DNA from: Liolophura sinensis
Lineage: Eukaryota; Mollusca; Polyplacophora; Chitonida; Chitonidae
Assembly (NCBI RefSeq): GCF_032854445.1
Contig: NC_088297.1
Span: 24,749,127-24,813,126, forward strand
Direction: 5' to 3'
DNA: 64,000 nucleotides
Position numbers and translations under genes: made by a program. Of the stretch, positions 23,149-32,712 are shown piece by piece. The notes below the pieces were generated by a model. That model was not told the origin of the DNA. It searched no databases and worked only from the letters and a program-made list of their open reading frames with translations. Positions within the stretch are counted from its first letter, which is position 1, and each line of letters opens with the position of its first letter.

Positions 23149-23690
23149 TTAAACTGACCGGCCAGCGCGGGAGATGATTGACTGAAGGCGCGACATTTGC
23201 TTCTGCTCTACGTGATCTAATTTAGAATCATACTCCTGGATGCTAGCAAGGGATTTGTGTCCCGTGACTTGCATAATTTTATGTGGAGCGACGCCAGATT
23301 TTACAAGGGTTTGAACGGTTGTTTTTCGGACCGAGTGATTAGTTTTCCGGCCTTTCAGTCCAGCAGCCTCGGCTGCCCTCTTCATTAGCTGTCCCAAACG
23401 ATGCTCTCCCATTGGAGTGGAGTAATACCACACAGCTGCATCAGGTTTGAGATTTGTTTGCCACAACCATCTCTGCACATTTTTAACATCGCGATTTGTG
23501 CTCACAACTGTGTTTTTCTTCTGTTGCGAATCAATAAAGGCATTTACATCATTTACTACTTCATCTCTACTGGTACTTGGTGTTGCTTCTAAATGTTGCC
23601 CAGCTCTGGGTCATCAAATGGATCAAGTAGCATGCAAATTTCAGCGTCGGTGAGATCAAAAGGGTCAGAATCTGATTGATCGGCAGCCAT
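23149..23690 (-). pseudogene. Tyrosine recombinase (Crypton/DUF3504-like) relic with internal deletion
   Basis: The plausible original start is ATG at 23690, giving an acidic N-terminus (MAADQSDSDPFDLTDAE). The first frame hits TAG near 23595; a neighbouring frame then continues (STSRDEVVNDVNAFIDSQ...) and remains open to the stop at 23149. The C-terminal part carries tyrosine-recombinase landmarks: TNHSVRKTTVQTL (HxxR box), VTGHKSLASIQEYD (GH box, then the candidate nucleophile Tyr). The N-terminal segment is joined abruptly, within the RWLWQTNLKPDA region, to the late catalytic part. The central region with the first catalytic Arg and the Lys is missing, so this is an internally deleted and probably inactive copy of a Crypton-type element or a derived host gene. 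Family membership is inferred from motif order. Confidence 0.8.
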
Positions 23691-23753
23691 GCTTGTTGTG
23701 TCGTGCGCTTGTTGACAAACAAAAAGTAGTCCGCACGCGTGACGTCACAGTTA

Positions 23754-23788
23754 CAATTGTCCAATATATTAAAAATATTGGACAGTTG
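23754..23788. other. Palindrome upstream of the recombinase relic
   Basis: caattgtccaatat (23754-23767) pairs with atattggacagttg (23775-23788) with one mismatch and a 7-nt loop. It lies 64 bp upstream of the relic's ATG, so it could belong to the element's end or promoter. Confidence 0.75.
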
Positions 23789-23978
23789 TGTTTACTACAT
23801 AATATAGTAGGCGCTGGACACTTAGGTGTATAATAATATTATATGCAGCACTCAGAAACGATGAATTTAAGGACACTGTAAATACATTCCAGGAGATACG
23901 GCAGCTTGAAAAAAAGAGTGGTCGATAGTCACAGTTCAGCACTCAGTACCGAGAGTGCCCACCGTTAGCGTCACGAAG

Positions 23979-24032
23979 AGCGTGAACTGTGGTTAGCGAT
24001 CACTCCCTAACGCTAACCACAGTTTTCACGCT
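23979..24032. other. 20-bp inverted repeat
   Basis: agcgtgaactgtggttagcg (23979-23998) pairs with cgctaaccacag...cacgct (24011-24032); the right arm has two extra T. The loop is about 12 nt. Confidence 0.85.
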
Positions 24033-24609
24033 GCTATAGCTCCTGGATTATTGCCCTAAAATGTGAAAATCTGGTGGAAATTGAAGCCACAATCCATAAT
24101 GATTACCTACCCTAATTGTTGAGTAAACGCATTATTTAATACTGAGAGAAAACAATATAACATTGCTCCGTGCGTTAATATTTTTGTTGAGTATATATAA
24201 ACACGTCAATGCGGAATCCTAGGTGAAAAATCAACTTTACTTGAAGCCCTGTAACTCCAAATCTAACACGTGGGAAATTTAGTGTTTACGTCTTCCATGT
24301 CGTCTGCCACGAAGGTTTACCTTAAACCACATCACGCAGCTGTGGACGAGACAATCGGAAGGTGAGGGCTCTGGAAAACTAACATTGTGTTGCGCTTGCA
24401 CGTTAACCATTCGGCCAGGGGGAACAACCTTGCCCCCTATCCACACCCCCAAACCTGGGTGATCTTGTGAATATATGTAGGCAAAGACGGACTTAGTTTT
24501 ACGATGGGGACTGTGTTTTTTAAGGGTGTATTATTGATTTTTTCTTTCCCAACGCATTGGCCATTTTAACACCTGAACTTGAAATTAACACATTCGCACC
24601 TAAAAATGA
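24033..24609. other. Unassigned stretch before the LINE relic
   Basis: No coding sequence seen. The LINE homology begins abruptly near 24615, which fits a 5'-truncated copy. Confidence 0.5.
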
Positions 24610-24615
24610 CAAAGT

Positions 24616-24890
24616 GTGATCATAGAAAACTTTAATATCGACCTATTCAAAACCGGCACCCACCGCCCATCTAAACAGTTTCTAGAAACTATCAAATCCT
24701 ATTATTATTTCCCCCAAATTGCAAAACCGACCAGAATCAAATCTAATAGTGCCACCTTAATTGGCAATATTTTTACCAACTTTCCCGAAACCAACATCTT
24801 GTCAGGAATTCTCCCAGATGTAACCGATCATTTTCCCGTTTTCCAAATTGACCGTCAAAATATCCCCACCTCACTGAGGGGGTGCTATAT
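24616..24890 (+). pseudogene. LINE endonuclease C-terminal fragment
   Basis: The frame begins at ENFNIDLFK, matching the (G)DFNIDLL motif of apurinic-type LINE endonucleases, with the first Asp replaced by Asn. It continues through SYYYFPQIAKPTRI and NSATLIGNIFTN (the family pattern is ITKPTRITxxSATLIDNIFTN; here Asp to Gly) to VTDHFPVFQID, the terminal S/T-D-H catalytic motif. Two catalytic-type acidic positions are changed, so it should be inactive. The sequence coding for VTDHFPVF is where array 1 begins. Confidence 0.85.
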
Positions 24891-26577
24891 TATGTATCGC
24901 ATGTAACCGATCATTTTCACGTTTTCCATATTGACCACCAAAATATCCTTATCCCACGGGGAGGGGGGGGGGGGGCGAGATTATGTATCTCATGTAAACG
25001 ATCATTTACCTGTTTTCCGTATTGACCACCAAAATATCCTTATCCCACGGGGAGGGGGGGGGGGGCGAGATTATGTATCTCATGTAAACGATCATTTACC
25101 CGTTTTCCGTATTGACCACCAAAATATCCTTATCCCACGGGGAGGGGGGGCGAGATTATGTATCTCATGTAAACGGTCATTTACCCGTTTTCCGTATTGA
25201 CCACCAAAATATCCTTATCCCACGGGGAGGGGGGGGCGAGATTATGTATCTCATGTAAACGGTCATTTACCCGTTTTCCGTATTGACCACCAAAATATCC
25301 TTATCCCACGGGGAGGGGGGGCGAGATTATGTATCTCATGTTAACGATCATTTACCCGTTTTCCGTATTGACCACCAAAATATCCTTATCCCACGGGGAG
25401 GGGGGGGCGAGATTATGTATCTCATGTAAACGATCATTTAACCGTTTTCCGTATTGACCACCAAAATATCCTTATCCCACGGGGAGGGGGGGCGAGATTA
25501 TGTATCTCATGTAAACGGTCATTTACCCGTTTTCCGTATTGACCACCAAAATATCCTTATCCCACGGGGAGGGGGGGGGCGAGATTATGTATCTCATGTT
25601 AACGATCATTTACCCGTTTTCCGTATTGACCACCAAAATATCCTTATCCCACGGGGAGGGGGGGGGGGGCGAGATTATGTATCTCATGTAAACGATCATT
25701 TACCCGTTTTCCGTATTGACCACCAAATTATCCCCACCACTTGGAGGGAAAGCGAGATTATGTATCCCATGTAACCGATCATTTTTCCGTTTCCGAACTG
25801 ACCACCAAAACATCCCAACCCAACGGAGGGGGCTGCGATATTATGTACCACATGTTACCGATCCCTTTTCCATTTTCCGTATTGACCACCAAAATATCCC
25901 CACCCCACGGAGGGGTGGGATATTATGTACCACATATTACCGATCCCTTTTCCATTTTCCGTTTTTCCGTATTGACCCACGGAGGGGTGGGATATTATGT
26001 ACCACATATTACCGATCCCTTTTCCATTTTCTGTATTGACCACCAAAATATCCCCACCCAATGGAGGGGTGCAATATTATCTATCACATGTTACCGATCA
26101 CTTTTCCATTTTCCGTATTGACCACCAAAATATCCCCACCCCACGGAGGGGTGCGATATTACCTATCACATGTTACCGATCACTTTTCCATTTTCCGTAT
26201 TGACCACCAAAATATCCCCACCCCACGGAGGGGTGCGATATTATCTATCACATGTTACCAATCACTTTTCCATTTTCCGTATTGACCACCAAAATATCCC
26301 ACCCCACGGAGGGGTGCGATATTATGTATCGCATGTAACCGATCATTTTTCCGTCTGCCATACTGACCACCAAAATAACCCCACCCCACGGAGGGGGTGC
26401 GATAGTATGTATCGCATGTAACCGATCATTTTTCCGTCTGCCATACTGACCACCAAAATAATCCCACCCCACGGAGGTGGTGCGATATTATGTATCGCAC
26501 GTGACCGATCATTTCCGCTTTTCCGTATTGACCACTAAAATATCCCTATCCCACGGAGGTGGTGCGATATTATGTAT
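24818..26577 (+). repeat. 84-90-bp tandem array grown from the LINE endonuclease TDHFPVF codons
   Basis: About 21 units. The LINE sequence gtaaccgatcattttcccgt followed by tttccaaattgaccg is the first unit. Later units repeat gtaa(a/c)cgatcattt(a/t)cccg, ttttccgtattgaccacc and aaaatatcc. Two sub-blocks differ: 24900-25730 has ccttatcccacgggga and a G-run of 7 to 13 before cgagattatgtatctcatg; 25730-26577 has ccccaccccacggagggg and atattatgtaccacatg. The changing G-run length changes the reading frame from unit to unit. Confidence 0.9.
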
Positions 26578-26992
26578 AGGAGGGTAACTCACGAATCAAT
26601 ATTACAGGTTGTTAAAGATCTGAGAAACTCTGGACTCATTTCTCAGAAATAGTGGATGTAAATAACGCTCTAGACTCTTTAGGCCTCGATTTCACAAATA
26701 CATGTCATGAATGTCAACCCCTTATCAAAATAGCAATCAAAAAAAGCTACAATTACCAAGTCCTCAGTTTCCAGTCTCACCTCTATACAAATAAAAGGCT
26801 ATATATAGATTACATATATCAAATGAAATCATCAATACAAACTGTTCAGCCTAAAAAGTAAAGAAACAAATAGAATAATACCCTGCTTATAGGAAAAATA
26901 AAATACTTCGAAGAACAACTGATTAAAGCCAATAATAATATATAAGGTACTTGGAAAATAGTTAATAAACTCATGAACAAAACCAAATCAAG
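26578..26992 (+). pseudogene. LINE ORF2 linker between endonuclease and RT
   Basis: Reads RRVTHESILQVVKDL, then (after a stop and frame change) VDVNNALDSLGLDFTNTCHE and IKKSYN, then EEQLIKANNNI, stop, GTWKIVNKLMNK. The pattern RR..T.E.I..., then VNNA...F...F, then GTWK.(I/V)N(K) is the usual linker and start of RT in CR1/L2/Rex-type elements. Several stops and frameshifts: dead copy. Confidence 0.78.
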
Positions 26993-27260
26993 TTTATTTA
27001 TTTATTTATTTGATTGGTGTTTTATGCCGTACTCAAGAATATTTTACTTATACGACGGCGGCCAGCATTATGGTAGGAGGAAACCGGGCACAGCCCAGGG
27101 GAAACCCACGACCATCCGCAGGTTGCTTTCGACCTTCCCACTTACGACCGGAGAGGGAGCCAGCATGAGCTGGACTTGAAATCACAGCGACCGCATTGGT
27201 GAGAGGCTCCTGGGTCATTACGCTGCGCTAGTGCGCTTCCGACTGCGCCACGGAGGCCCC
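26993..27260 (-). mobile_element. SINE family A inserted in the LINE, with target-site duplication
   Basis: A well-preserved copy from the tttatttatttatttgattg tail to the gccacggagg head. ccaaatcaag is perfectly duplicated at 26983-26992 and 27261-27270. The LINE reading continues across the insertion, which dates the SINE after the LINE. Confidence 0.95.
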
Positions 27261-27505
27261 CCAAATCAAGTAAGTGATCTAATACTTTACCAATCGTATA
27301 ACGTCAGAATCCCAAACAACAGCTGATGGCTTAAATGATCACTTCTCAAATACAGCTCTAACACTGGATCATAGTTTACCTCAGCCCAGTAAAAGCTTTT
27401 AGGGCTATCTCCCAGAACCATTCAGGTCAGGTTTTGTTTTTGAGCCATGCACGCAAACAGAAATGGTAAATAAGGTTCCTAATCTGAAAAATGTGTAACC
27501 TTTTA
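27261..27505 (+). pseudogene. LINE ORF2 early RT-region fragment
   Basis: Reads ITSESQTTADGLNDHFSNTA (family pattern I.........A..FN.FF.N), stop, GYLPEPF, then GFVFEPCTQTEMVNKVPNLK (family pattern F.F.P.T..E......NLK). The copy then jumps to late RT, so most of the catalytic palm, including the FADD region, is deleted. Confidence 0.75.
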
Positions 27506-27539
27506 CATATCGGACAAATTGTTGGAAGGAGTCAGCAAT

Positions 27540-27720
27540 TATAATTTTTTTGGCGTATATCTTAATGACAAATTAAATTGAACTAGACAAATTAAAGAAA
27601 TTTCAAAAACAATTTCGAGAAACATCAGCTTTTAACAAATTAAAGAAAGTCTCCATATGAGAATCATGCATATCTTGTATTATTCCTTGATATATACTTA
27701 CTGGTCAATATGAAAACCCT
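27540..27720 (+). pseudogene. LINE late reverse-transcriptase fragment
   Basis: Reads FFGVYLNDKLN, stop, TRQIKEISKTISRNIS, then after frame damage MRIMHILYYSLIYTYWSI. The pattern FLG..(I/L)D..L.W...I..I..KISRN...(LNK)..., then ILYYSLI.PYL is highly characteristic of the RT thumb of CR1/L2/Rex-like LINEs. The second part (MHILYYSLIYTY) is the founding unit of array 2. Confidence 0.85.
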
Positions 27721-29425
27721 GTATATCTTGTACTATTCCTTGATATATCCTTACTGGTGAATATAAACACCCTGCACGTCTTGTATTATTCCTTGATATA
27801 TCCTTACTGGTAAATGTTAAAACCCTGCATATCTTGTATTATTCCTTAATATATCCTTACTGGTAAATGCTAAAACCCTGCAAATCTTGTAATATTCCTT
27901 GATATATCTTTACTGGTGAATGTTAAAACCCTGCATCTTTTGTATTATTCTTTGATATGTCCTTACTGGTGAATGTTAAAACCCTGCATCTCCTATATTA
28001 TTCCTTCATAGGTCCTTCCTGGTGAATGTTCAAACCCTGCATATCTTGAATTATTCCTTGATATATCCTTACTGGTGAATGTTAAAATACTTCATATCTT
28101 GTATTATTCCTTGATATATCCTCACTGGTAAATGTTAAAACCCTGCATACCTTGTATTATTCTTTGATACATCCTTACTGGTAAATGTTAAAACCCTGCA
28201 TTTCTTGTATTATTCTTTGATATGTCTTTACTGGTGAATGTTAAAACCTTGCATATCTTGTATTATTCCTTGATATATCCTTACTGGTAAATGCTAAAAC
28301 CCTTCATATCTTGTATTATTCCTTGATATATCCTTACTGGTGAATGTTAAAACCTTGCAATTATTGTATTATTTCTTGATATGTCCTTACTGGTGAATAT
28401 GAAAACCTTGCATTTCTTGTATTATTCTTTGATATATCCTCACTGGTGAATGTTAAAACCCTGCATATCTTGTATTATTCCTTGGTATATCCTTACTGGT
28501 GAGTGTTAGAACACTGCTTTTCTTGTATTATTCCTTAATATGTCCTTACTGGTGAATATGAAACCCCTGTGTATCTTGTATTATTCCTTGATATATCCTT
28601 ACTGGTGAATGTTAAAACCCTGCATATATTTTATTAATCCTTAATATATATTCTTACTAATGAATTTTAAAACCCTGCATATTTTGTATTATTCCCTGAT
28701 ATATCCTTACTGGTGAATGTTAAAACCCTGCAAATCTTGTATTATTCCTTGATATATCCTTACTGGTAAATGTTAAAACCCTTTACATCTTGCATTATTC
28801 CTTGATGTATCCATACTGGTGAATGTTAAAACCCTGCATCTCTTGTATTATTCCTTAATATCTCCTTACTGCTAAATAAGAAAACCATGCATATCTTGTA
28901 TAATTCCTTGATATATCATTACCGATGAATATGAAAACCCTGCATATTTTGTATTATTCCTTGATATATCCTTACTGGTGAATGTCAAAACACTGCATTT
29001 CTTGTATTTTTTCTTCATATATCCTTACTGGTGAATGTTAAAACACTGCATTTCTTGTATTATTCCTTAATTTTTCCTTGCTGCTGATTATAAGAACCCT
29101 TCATCTACTGTATTATTTTTTAATATATTTTTACTAATGAGTATGAAAACCCTGCATATTTTGTATTATTCCTTGATATATTCTTACTGGTGAATATGAA
29201 AACCTTGCATTTCTTGTATTATTCCTTGATATATTCTTACCGGTGAATATGAAAACCTTGCATTTCTTGCATTATTCCCTGATATAACCTTACTGGTGAA
29301 TATGAAAACCCTGCATATCTTGTATTACCCCTTGATATATCTTTACTGGTGAATGTTAAAACCCTGCATATCTTGTATTATTCCTTGATATATTCCTACT
29401 GATGAATGTTAAAACCATGCAAATG
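27664..29425 (+). repeat. 53-bp tandem array grown from the LINE RT LYYSLIYPY codons
   Basis: About 33 units of gcatatcttgtattattcct, then tgatatatccttactggtga and atgttaaaaccct, period 53 bp. Unit divergence is higher than in the 81-bp array (variants tatgaaaacc, cttgcatttcttg). 53 is not a multiple of three, so no long frame exists. The first unit is continuous with the LINE RT fragment. Confidence 0.92.
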
Positions 29426-29560
29426 TTTCAGTCAATAAATGATTTTCTTTTACTCCTACTTGTGCATGAATACTTTTATGACCCATATCTACTACCTGTA
29501 AATTTCCCCTCGATATTTGACAGGATTCAAAACATTTTGGCCATCTAACAGAACAAGTCT
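29426..29560 (+). pseudogene. LINE ORF2 C-terminal fragment
   Basis: Reads FQSINDFLLLLVHEYFYDPY and LLPVNFPSIFDRIQNI. This resembles the post-RT segment of the same LINE type, roughly (D)IN.F......F.Y.....LP..F...F.....I. About 60 residues between the YYSLI motif and this segment are missing; array 2 lies in their place. Confidence 0.65.
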
Positions 29561-29587
29561 TTTTTTTTCTTGTGTGCCAATGATCCC

Positions 29588-29623
29588 CAACCCTCCCCCC
29601 CCCCACCCCCCCCCCCCCACCCC
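29588..29623. repeat. Poly-C tract
   Basis: About 36 bases almost wholly C with two A interruptions. Possible i-motif/G-quadruplex strand pair. It may mark the end of the LINE copy. Confidence 0.85.
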
Positions 29624-30833
29624 ACCAATGGAATTAATTTCCTCAAAGCCTTAAAGTATGCCCCTATTTATCTGCTTACAAAAGGAACCTTAATCTGTAC
29701 TTACTTAAAATGGGGGCTTAGTCTACAAATATTTTGTTTTTGTACTCTATAGGCAGTTGTATTTGTAAGCATAACATTATTACTTATTTTCACCTTTATC
29801 TCAATCCCATTAAAACCAAGTTTATTAAAGTTTGAACAGGGATAGAAATTTAATAAAAAGATGAGAGAGTTGATAAAACTTACTGATGCCATCACAACTA
29901 TAATTTTTTGACAATATGCCAGGGGCCGATTTCATAAACCTCACTTAAGTGAACCGTTAAACTTAATGAAACCGGCCCCTGAGTGCTAAGAATATACAAA
30001 CAGTCTTTAAACGCGTCAGGTAAAGCAAAAAGTTTTTCGTGTTCTAGGCCCAGTTGTTTGAAAGTGTATCAGACAATACTGGTATTTAGCTATATTCTAT
30101 AATTTAAATTTTAACTAAGCTCAGCAGCCGACGCAGCTCTGCAAAGTCAAAGTAACACAACAGCAGCTTTAGTTCATATTTAATATACTGTTATACAATT
30201 TTTTTCAGCTAAGTACAAAATTGAAGGCTTGGCTTATAGGTAAATCTGGTATTAAATATTAAACCAGTTTGAACAACCGGGCCCTGGAACCGAAGAAAAT
30301 AACATTTCTTTGTAGCAGCGGCTAAATAAGATGTGTTAGTAAGAATGTCCTCTACACGTCATCATTTTTCCTATAATGTCGGCCCACAGATTTGAATAAG
30401 TATACTTACCTGGCGGATTTAAATATTTTCCTTTGATATACAAAAACTTCGCACATTAAGTTAGGATCTCAAAGGAATAACTTACAGCAGAAGTCTGTTC
30501 AACAGTTATTCGTGAATCACATGAAAACTAATACCAAAAAGTTGAAAAGATGAATACAGTATTTTAGTACCAGAGAAGTTTTACAGGGAATATGTAGATG
30601 GTACTGGAAAACACAACGCTGGGCCATGCCTCGTACGTGCACATGGTCACAAAGGTCACGTATGAACCAGGATTTCTTTATAGTAGGCTAGTCTCACAAT
30701 GAGATTTCCGTTTGTATTGCGTCACATGAGGTTCAGCGAACAGTCTGGCAGTATAAAGACAATAACGGAGGTTCAAAACGATGACGTCAATAATGGTGGT
30801 ATTCACACCTTTAATTTCACGTAAACTGCAACT
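29624..30833. other. Unassigned stretch, 3' side of the sulfotransferase exon
   Basis: Includes the inverted repeat at 29921-29980. The part next to 30834 could hold the 3' untranslated region of the minus-strand gene. I do not see an unambiguous polyadenylation signal close to the stop. Confidence 0.45.
29921..29980. other. Terminal-inverted-repeat-like hairpin (aggggccg...cggcccct)
   Basis: aggggccgatttcat pairs with atgaaaccggcccct with one mismatch across a 30-bp centre. The same edge words recur near 5515 (tcggcccctgt), 44248 (aggggtccgtatcacaaag) and 47530 (ggggccgcttgcacaaa), suggesting a small dispersed palindromic family. Confidence 0.7.
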
Positions 30834-32019
30834 TTAACCGGTGAAAGTTTTCTTGTTTGCGTCGGAAAGCATTTGGGCATGTTTCCATCGTGATTTTCTC
30901 ACAAATGGTATCTCCGAAATAAGCATGAGGCTGCAGTCATTTCTATTTATTGCGAAAACATCGTTGAATTTTGTTTCTTGGAATAACAAAGAGCTGTTGG
31001 CATGAGTGTCCGTGCCATTGTTTTTTACACTAAGACAATATGATTCTGTTTTCCCCAACATACCCTTAAAGACACTAACTTCCTCCCAAAATTCCCTGTT
31101 CTCTTGTGTTAGTCTTAGCTTGAATCGACTCAGGAAGTGGTCGTACAACATGGTGTCCGCCATTGAAAAGTTTTTATGATACGACAATTCCTCTTTGCTG
31201 AAAACAATATGGGGTCTCTTATTTTTCATGGCGTTCCTTTTGATGTAGAGCACGTCTTTGAGCTTCCAACACATCAAGCGTTTGAGGAAAATCAGAGATT
31301 CGGCGAAATATTCCAATATCATCACCAGGTCAAATTCCGAGTCCAGTTTTTTTAGATATTTAGTGATAAAAGTTCGATTACGGAACATGCGACCAGGTAA
31401 CCCGAAATCAAAAGCCATGCGATTATTGGTGAAGGATCCAGGTGAATTGTCGTACTTTTCCCGGTGACGTAAATATTCTCTTAACTTATCATTTCCTGGA
31501 ATCTTGGTATAACGCTTCAAACGCCAAACCACTCTGTAATACTCGAACGCCGATATCGTCAGCGAAAGCGGCTCTCTAACGATGCCGATGTACTTTGCGT
31601 CCGCTGGTAAAAGTTTAGCGAACTTCTTCCGGTCATAGTGATGCACGTGGTTGAACAGCATGTCGTACGAGTTGCGTCCCTTTGGAAGGAACAGCAAATT
31701 CTTAAAGTTACTGTGTATTATGTGGCTAGGAGAAGGCAGGGCTACCAACAGGTTATTGTCCCATGCAAATCTTTGTAGGATGTTCATGATGGTAGTGGAC
31801 CCGGCTTTGTGCACCTTGAGAAACGCTAGGCTGGTGTGCGCAAGCGTGCATTTTGTATGAGATGCACGAGATGGTGGAGCTTGGAGGTGTTGTTGTTGCT
31901 TCTGGCCCTTAAACACATTCTGCCACGTTATATGTGCCCGTTGTAAGGGAAGAAAATCTTGAGAGTAGAGTAGAACACATGCAACAGTGGCAGTTGCAAG
32001 ACCAATAAATGTGGTTCTA
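30834..32019 (-). CDS. Galactose-3-O-sulfotransferase-like enzyme, main coding exon
   Basis: Sulfotransferases of this family move sulfate from PAPS to the 3-OH of galactose on glycolipids or glycoproteins in the Golgi. Counting from the GTG at 31916, residues 32-42 are FLKVHKAGSTT (5'-phosphosulfate loop) and 110-127 are IGIVREPLSLTISAFEYY (3'-phosphate site). NNRMAFDFG (164-172), LEYFAESL (201-208) and SMADTMLYDHF (251-261) follow in family order. The frame is open upstream past 31916 through TTFIGLATATVACVLLYS, a good type II membrane anchor, to a splice-acceptor-like end (cttgtcttcag) at 32020. I therefore place the exon edge at 32019. The short cytosolic N-terminus must lie in an upstream exon I could not find. 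The frame is intact to TAA at 30834, about the family's usual length. Substrate cannot be read from sequence; chondroitin/HNK-type sulfotransferases are less likely. Confidence 0.88.
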
Positions 32020-32189
32020 CTGAAGACAAGAAAAACAAAACAAAATAATTAAAGTCAGGCTGAATACAAACATAATAGTTCTGAAAATATATTCGTAAAG
32101 AAAAATTCTGACATTTTTAAGGAACAAAGCTTTTTTACTGTTGGCGCGTTAATGGTCATCTGGTTTCCCCATGTAGACTGTGCGATTTC

Positions 32190-32298
32190 TCCCAGATCTA
32201 CGGATGGTCGTGGTTTCCTCCCACCATAATGCTAGCCACCGTCGTATAACTAAAATGTTCCTCTATGGCGTAAAACACCAATCAAATAAATAAATAAA
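32190..32298 (+). mobile_element. SINE family A tail fragment, upstream of the sulfotransferase exon
   Basis: gatctacggatggtcgtgg, tttcctcccaccataatgc, caccgtcgtataac, ggcgtaaaacaccaatc, aaataaataaataaa. Head absent; likely intronic if the gene continues upstream. Confidence 0.85.
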
Positions 32299-32389
32299 AG
32301 TTGCCACTATGGCAGGAATACTGTCTTAGCACGAAGGTCATATGACAGGTTAACCAGATCGATAGACTTAGATAGATCTTTAGCACGTG

Positions 32390-32712
32390 ACCCCTTCTGT
32401 GACCTAATGGCCTCAAAGCCTGGAGGCCCTGGATCAAATCCGGGTCCGGTCATACCAAAAACGTGTAGTTGTTTATATTTAGATTGGCGTTATGCACTGA
32501 TAGGTTCGATCAAGGAACAGGGACTGGTTGGGGCGGTTCAGTATAATGTGACTGGCTGGGGTGTCATGTTTGGTGTCTTCGGCATGATGAAAGCACTTTG
32601 GCGGAATGAACTCGCCTTGCCAAAAGAACACATTGCATATGTTCAAACACAAAATCACTTCTCGTCGTCATATGAATGAAAAATTGTTAAGCACGACGTA
32701 AACCCCCCAGCA
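32390..32712 (+). mobile_element. V-SINE, second subtype
   Basis: A tRNA-like head with ctggatcaaatccgggtccg, a body with gtgactggctggggtgtcat and gtcttcggcatgatgaaagc, and the V-type 3' end tcgtcgtcatatgaatgaaa, then aattgttaagcacgacgtaa. Head and body differ from the 17003 copy; the same subtype occurs at 34180 on the other strand. Confidence 0.78.

Larger units (their letters stand above)
24610..29560 (+). mobile_element. One decayed 5'-truncated LINE carrying two tandem arrays and a nested SINE
   Basis: Five separate blocks read, in the correct order and on the plus strand, as successive parts of a non-LTR retrotransposon ORF2: late endonuclease (24616-24890), the linker after the endonuclease (26578-26992), its continuation (27261-27505), late reverse transcriptase (27540-27720), and the C-terminal segment after RT (29426-29560). 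Array 1 separates the first two blocks, a SINE separates the next two, a deletion removes most of the RT, and array 2 separates the last two. The clade looks CR1/L2/Rex-like by motif style; this is not determined. Confidence 0.82.
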
